From an uncultured Bacteroidales bacterium (GTDB taxonomy: Bacteria; Bacteroidota; Bacteroidia; Bacteroidales; UBA932), in the NCBI GenBank assembly GCA_934726455.1, contig CAKVDS010000067.1:1-6767 (forward strand): DNA of 6,767 nt. Direction: 5' to 3'. This document shows, piece by piece, positions 6,362 through 6,767 of the stretch. The notes under the pieces were generated by a model that was not told the origin of the DNA, searched no databases, and was given only the letters and a program-made list of their open reading frames with translations. A program made the translations under genes and the position numbers. Numbering within the stretch: the stretch's first letter is position 1; every line of letters begins with the position of its first letter.

Positions 6362-6767
6362 TTTGTGAATGTTTTTGTTCCCCATTTCTTGTTTGGCCTT
6401 GAGCCCATGTCAAGCACCAGAGTGCCTCCCTTGACCAGAAGCGAGTGCGGCACGGCGCAATCGTTCCACACCTCGCCGTTGAGCCTGGCACTGCGGATGT
6501 ACATGTTTTTCTCCGAGTTGTTCCGGGTCAGGATCTCGAACTTCCCGCCCGGGTAGTAGTCCGGGTTGAGGGAGATCGTGACACGGTCAAACACCGGGGA
6601 GGTGAGCTCGTATGCGGGGCTGGTGCTGCATCCCCCGTCCACCTCGAACAGGCCGATTGCCATCAGCACCCCGAGTGCCCCCATCTGCCCCTGATCCTCG
6701 TCGTCACGGTAACCCCCGTACGGGGTGATGACCCCGAAGGCGGCCTTGACCTTGCGCACCCAGTTCT
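6358..6767 (-). CDS. GH92 glycosidase (alpha-mannosidase family), C-terminal part only
   Basis: The frame is open from the window edge to a TGA at 6360-6358, so about 135 C-terminal residues are visible and the start lies outside. The segment carries the hallmark end of GH92, a family of calcium-dependent inverting exo-alpha-mannosidases: DDEDQGQMGALGVLMAIGLF, then ELTSPVFDRVTISL, YYPGGKFEILTRNNS and a closing LVKGGTLVLDMG. The Asp/Glu cluster before GQM is the region of the catalytic base in characterised members. The common form of this block is NEDCGQMSAWYVFSALGFYP; here SAW is replaced by GAL, and the following strand reads EVDGG. This marks a divergent subgroup. It is the most upstream visible gene of the operon. 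The Met-like start at 6759 is an internal GTG inside a longer open frame, not a start. The substrate may or may not be mannose. Confidence 0.9.
   Translation of the reverse strand, partial: NWVRKVKAAFGVITPYGGYRDDEDQGQMGALGVLMAIGLFEVDGGCSTSPAYELTSPVFDRVTISLNPDYYPGGKFEILTRNNSEKNMYIRSARLNGEVWNDCAVPHSLLVKGGTLVLDMGSRPNKKWGTKTFTK

Noticed and set aside
6359..6385. Upstream Met at 6385 as the start of the proximal GH97
   Set aside because: It adds a polar eight-residue extension before a perfect signal peptide, whereas the Met at 6361 gives an ATGA overlap and a normal signal sequence.

Overview
The window looks like part of a carbohydrate-degradation locus from a GC-rich member of the Bacteroidota, probably a gut Bacteroidales. 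The support is two GH97 enzymes, a GH92 enzyme, a PDDEXK_2-type nuclease/transposase protein, short A-rich leaders without a Shine-Dalgarno sequence, and exported enzymes with standard signal peptides. The genus cannot be told from this sequence.

All supported genes lie on the minus strand, so the locus reads from the right edge to the left. In transcription order they are: the C-terminal end of a GH92 enzyme (6767 to 6358, running off the right edge); a 642-residue GH97 enzyme (6361 to 4433); a 534-residue secreted alpha/beta-hydrolase with an unrecognised C-terminal half (4436 to 2832); and a second, 623-residue GH97 enzyme (2839 to 968). Junctions overlap by 4, 4 and 8 bases, so this is one tightly coupled operon. 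About 518 bases follow without a convincing gene (450-967). This stretch is rich in short direct and inverted repeats, including a MITE- or REP-like palindromic element at 677-813. At the left edge is the N-terminal part of a PDDEXK_2 (Rpn/transposase-like) protein (449 to 1, running off the edge).

The operon most likely supplies periplasmic enzymes for one complex glycan: a GH92 exo-mannosidase-type enzyme, two different GH97 exo-glycosidases, and a serine hydrolase that may remove an ester group. No SusC/SusD pair, regulator or promoter is in view, and the substrate is unknown.

The most interesting points are the GH97 active sites. Neither enzyme matches the residue pattern of the two characterised GH97 mechanisms (inverting SusB type, retaining alpha-galactosidase type). 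The hydrolase between them and the palindromic element downstream of the operon also deserve attention.
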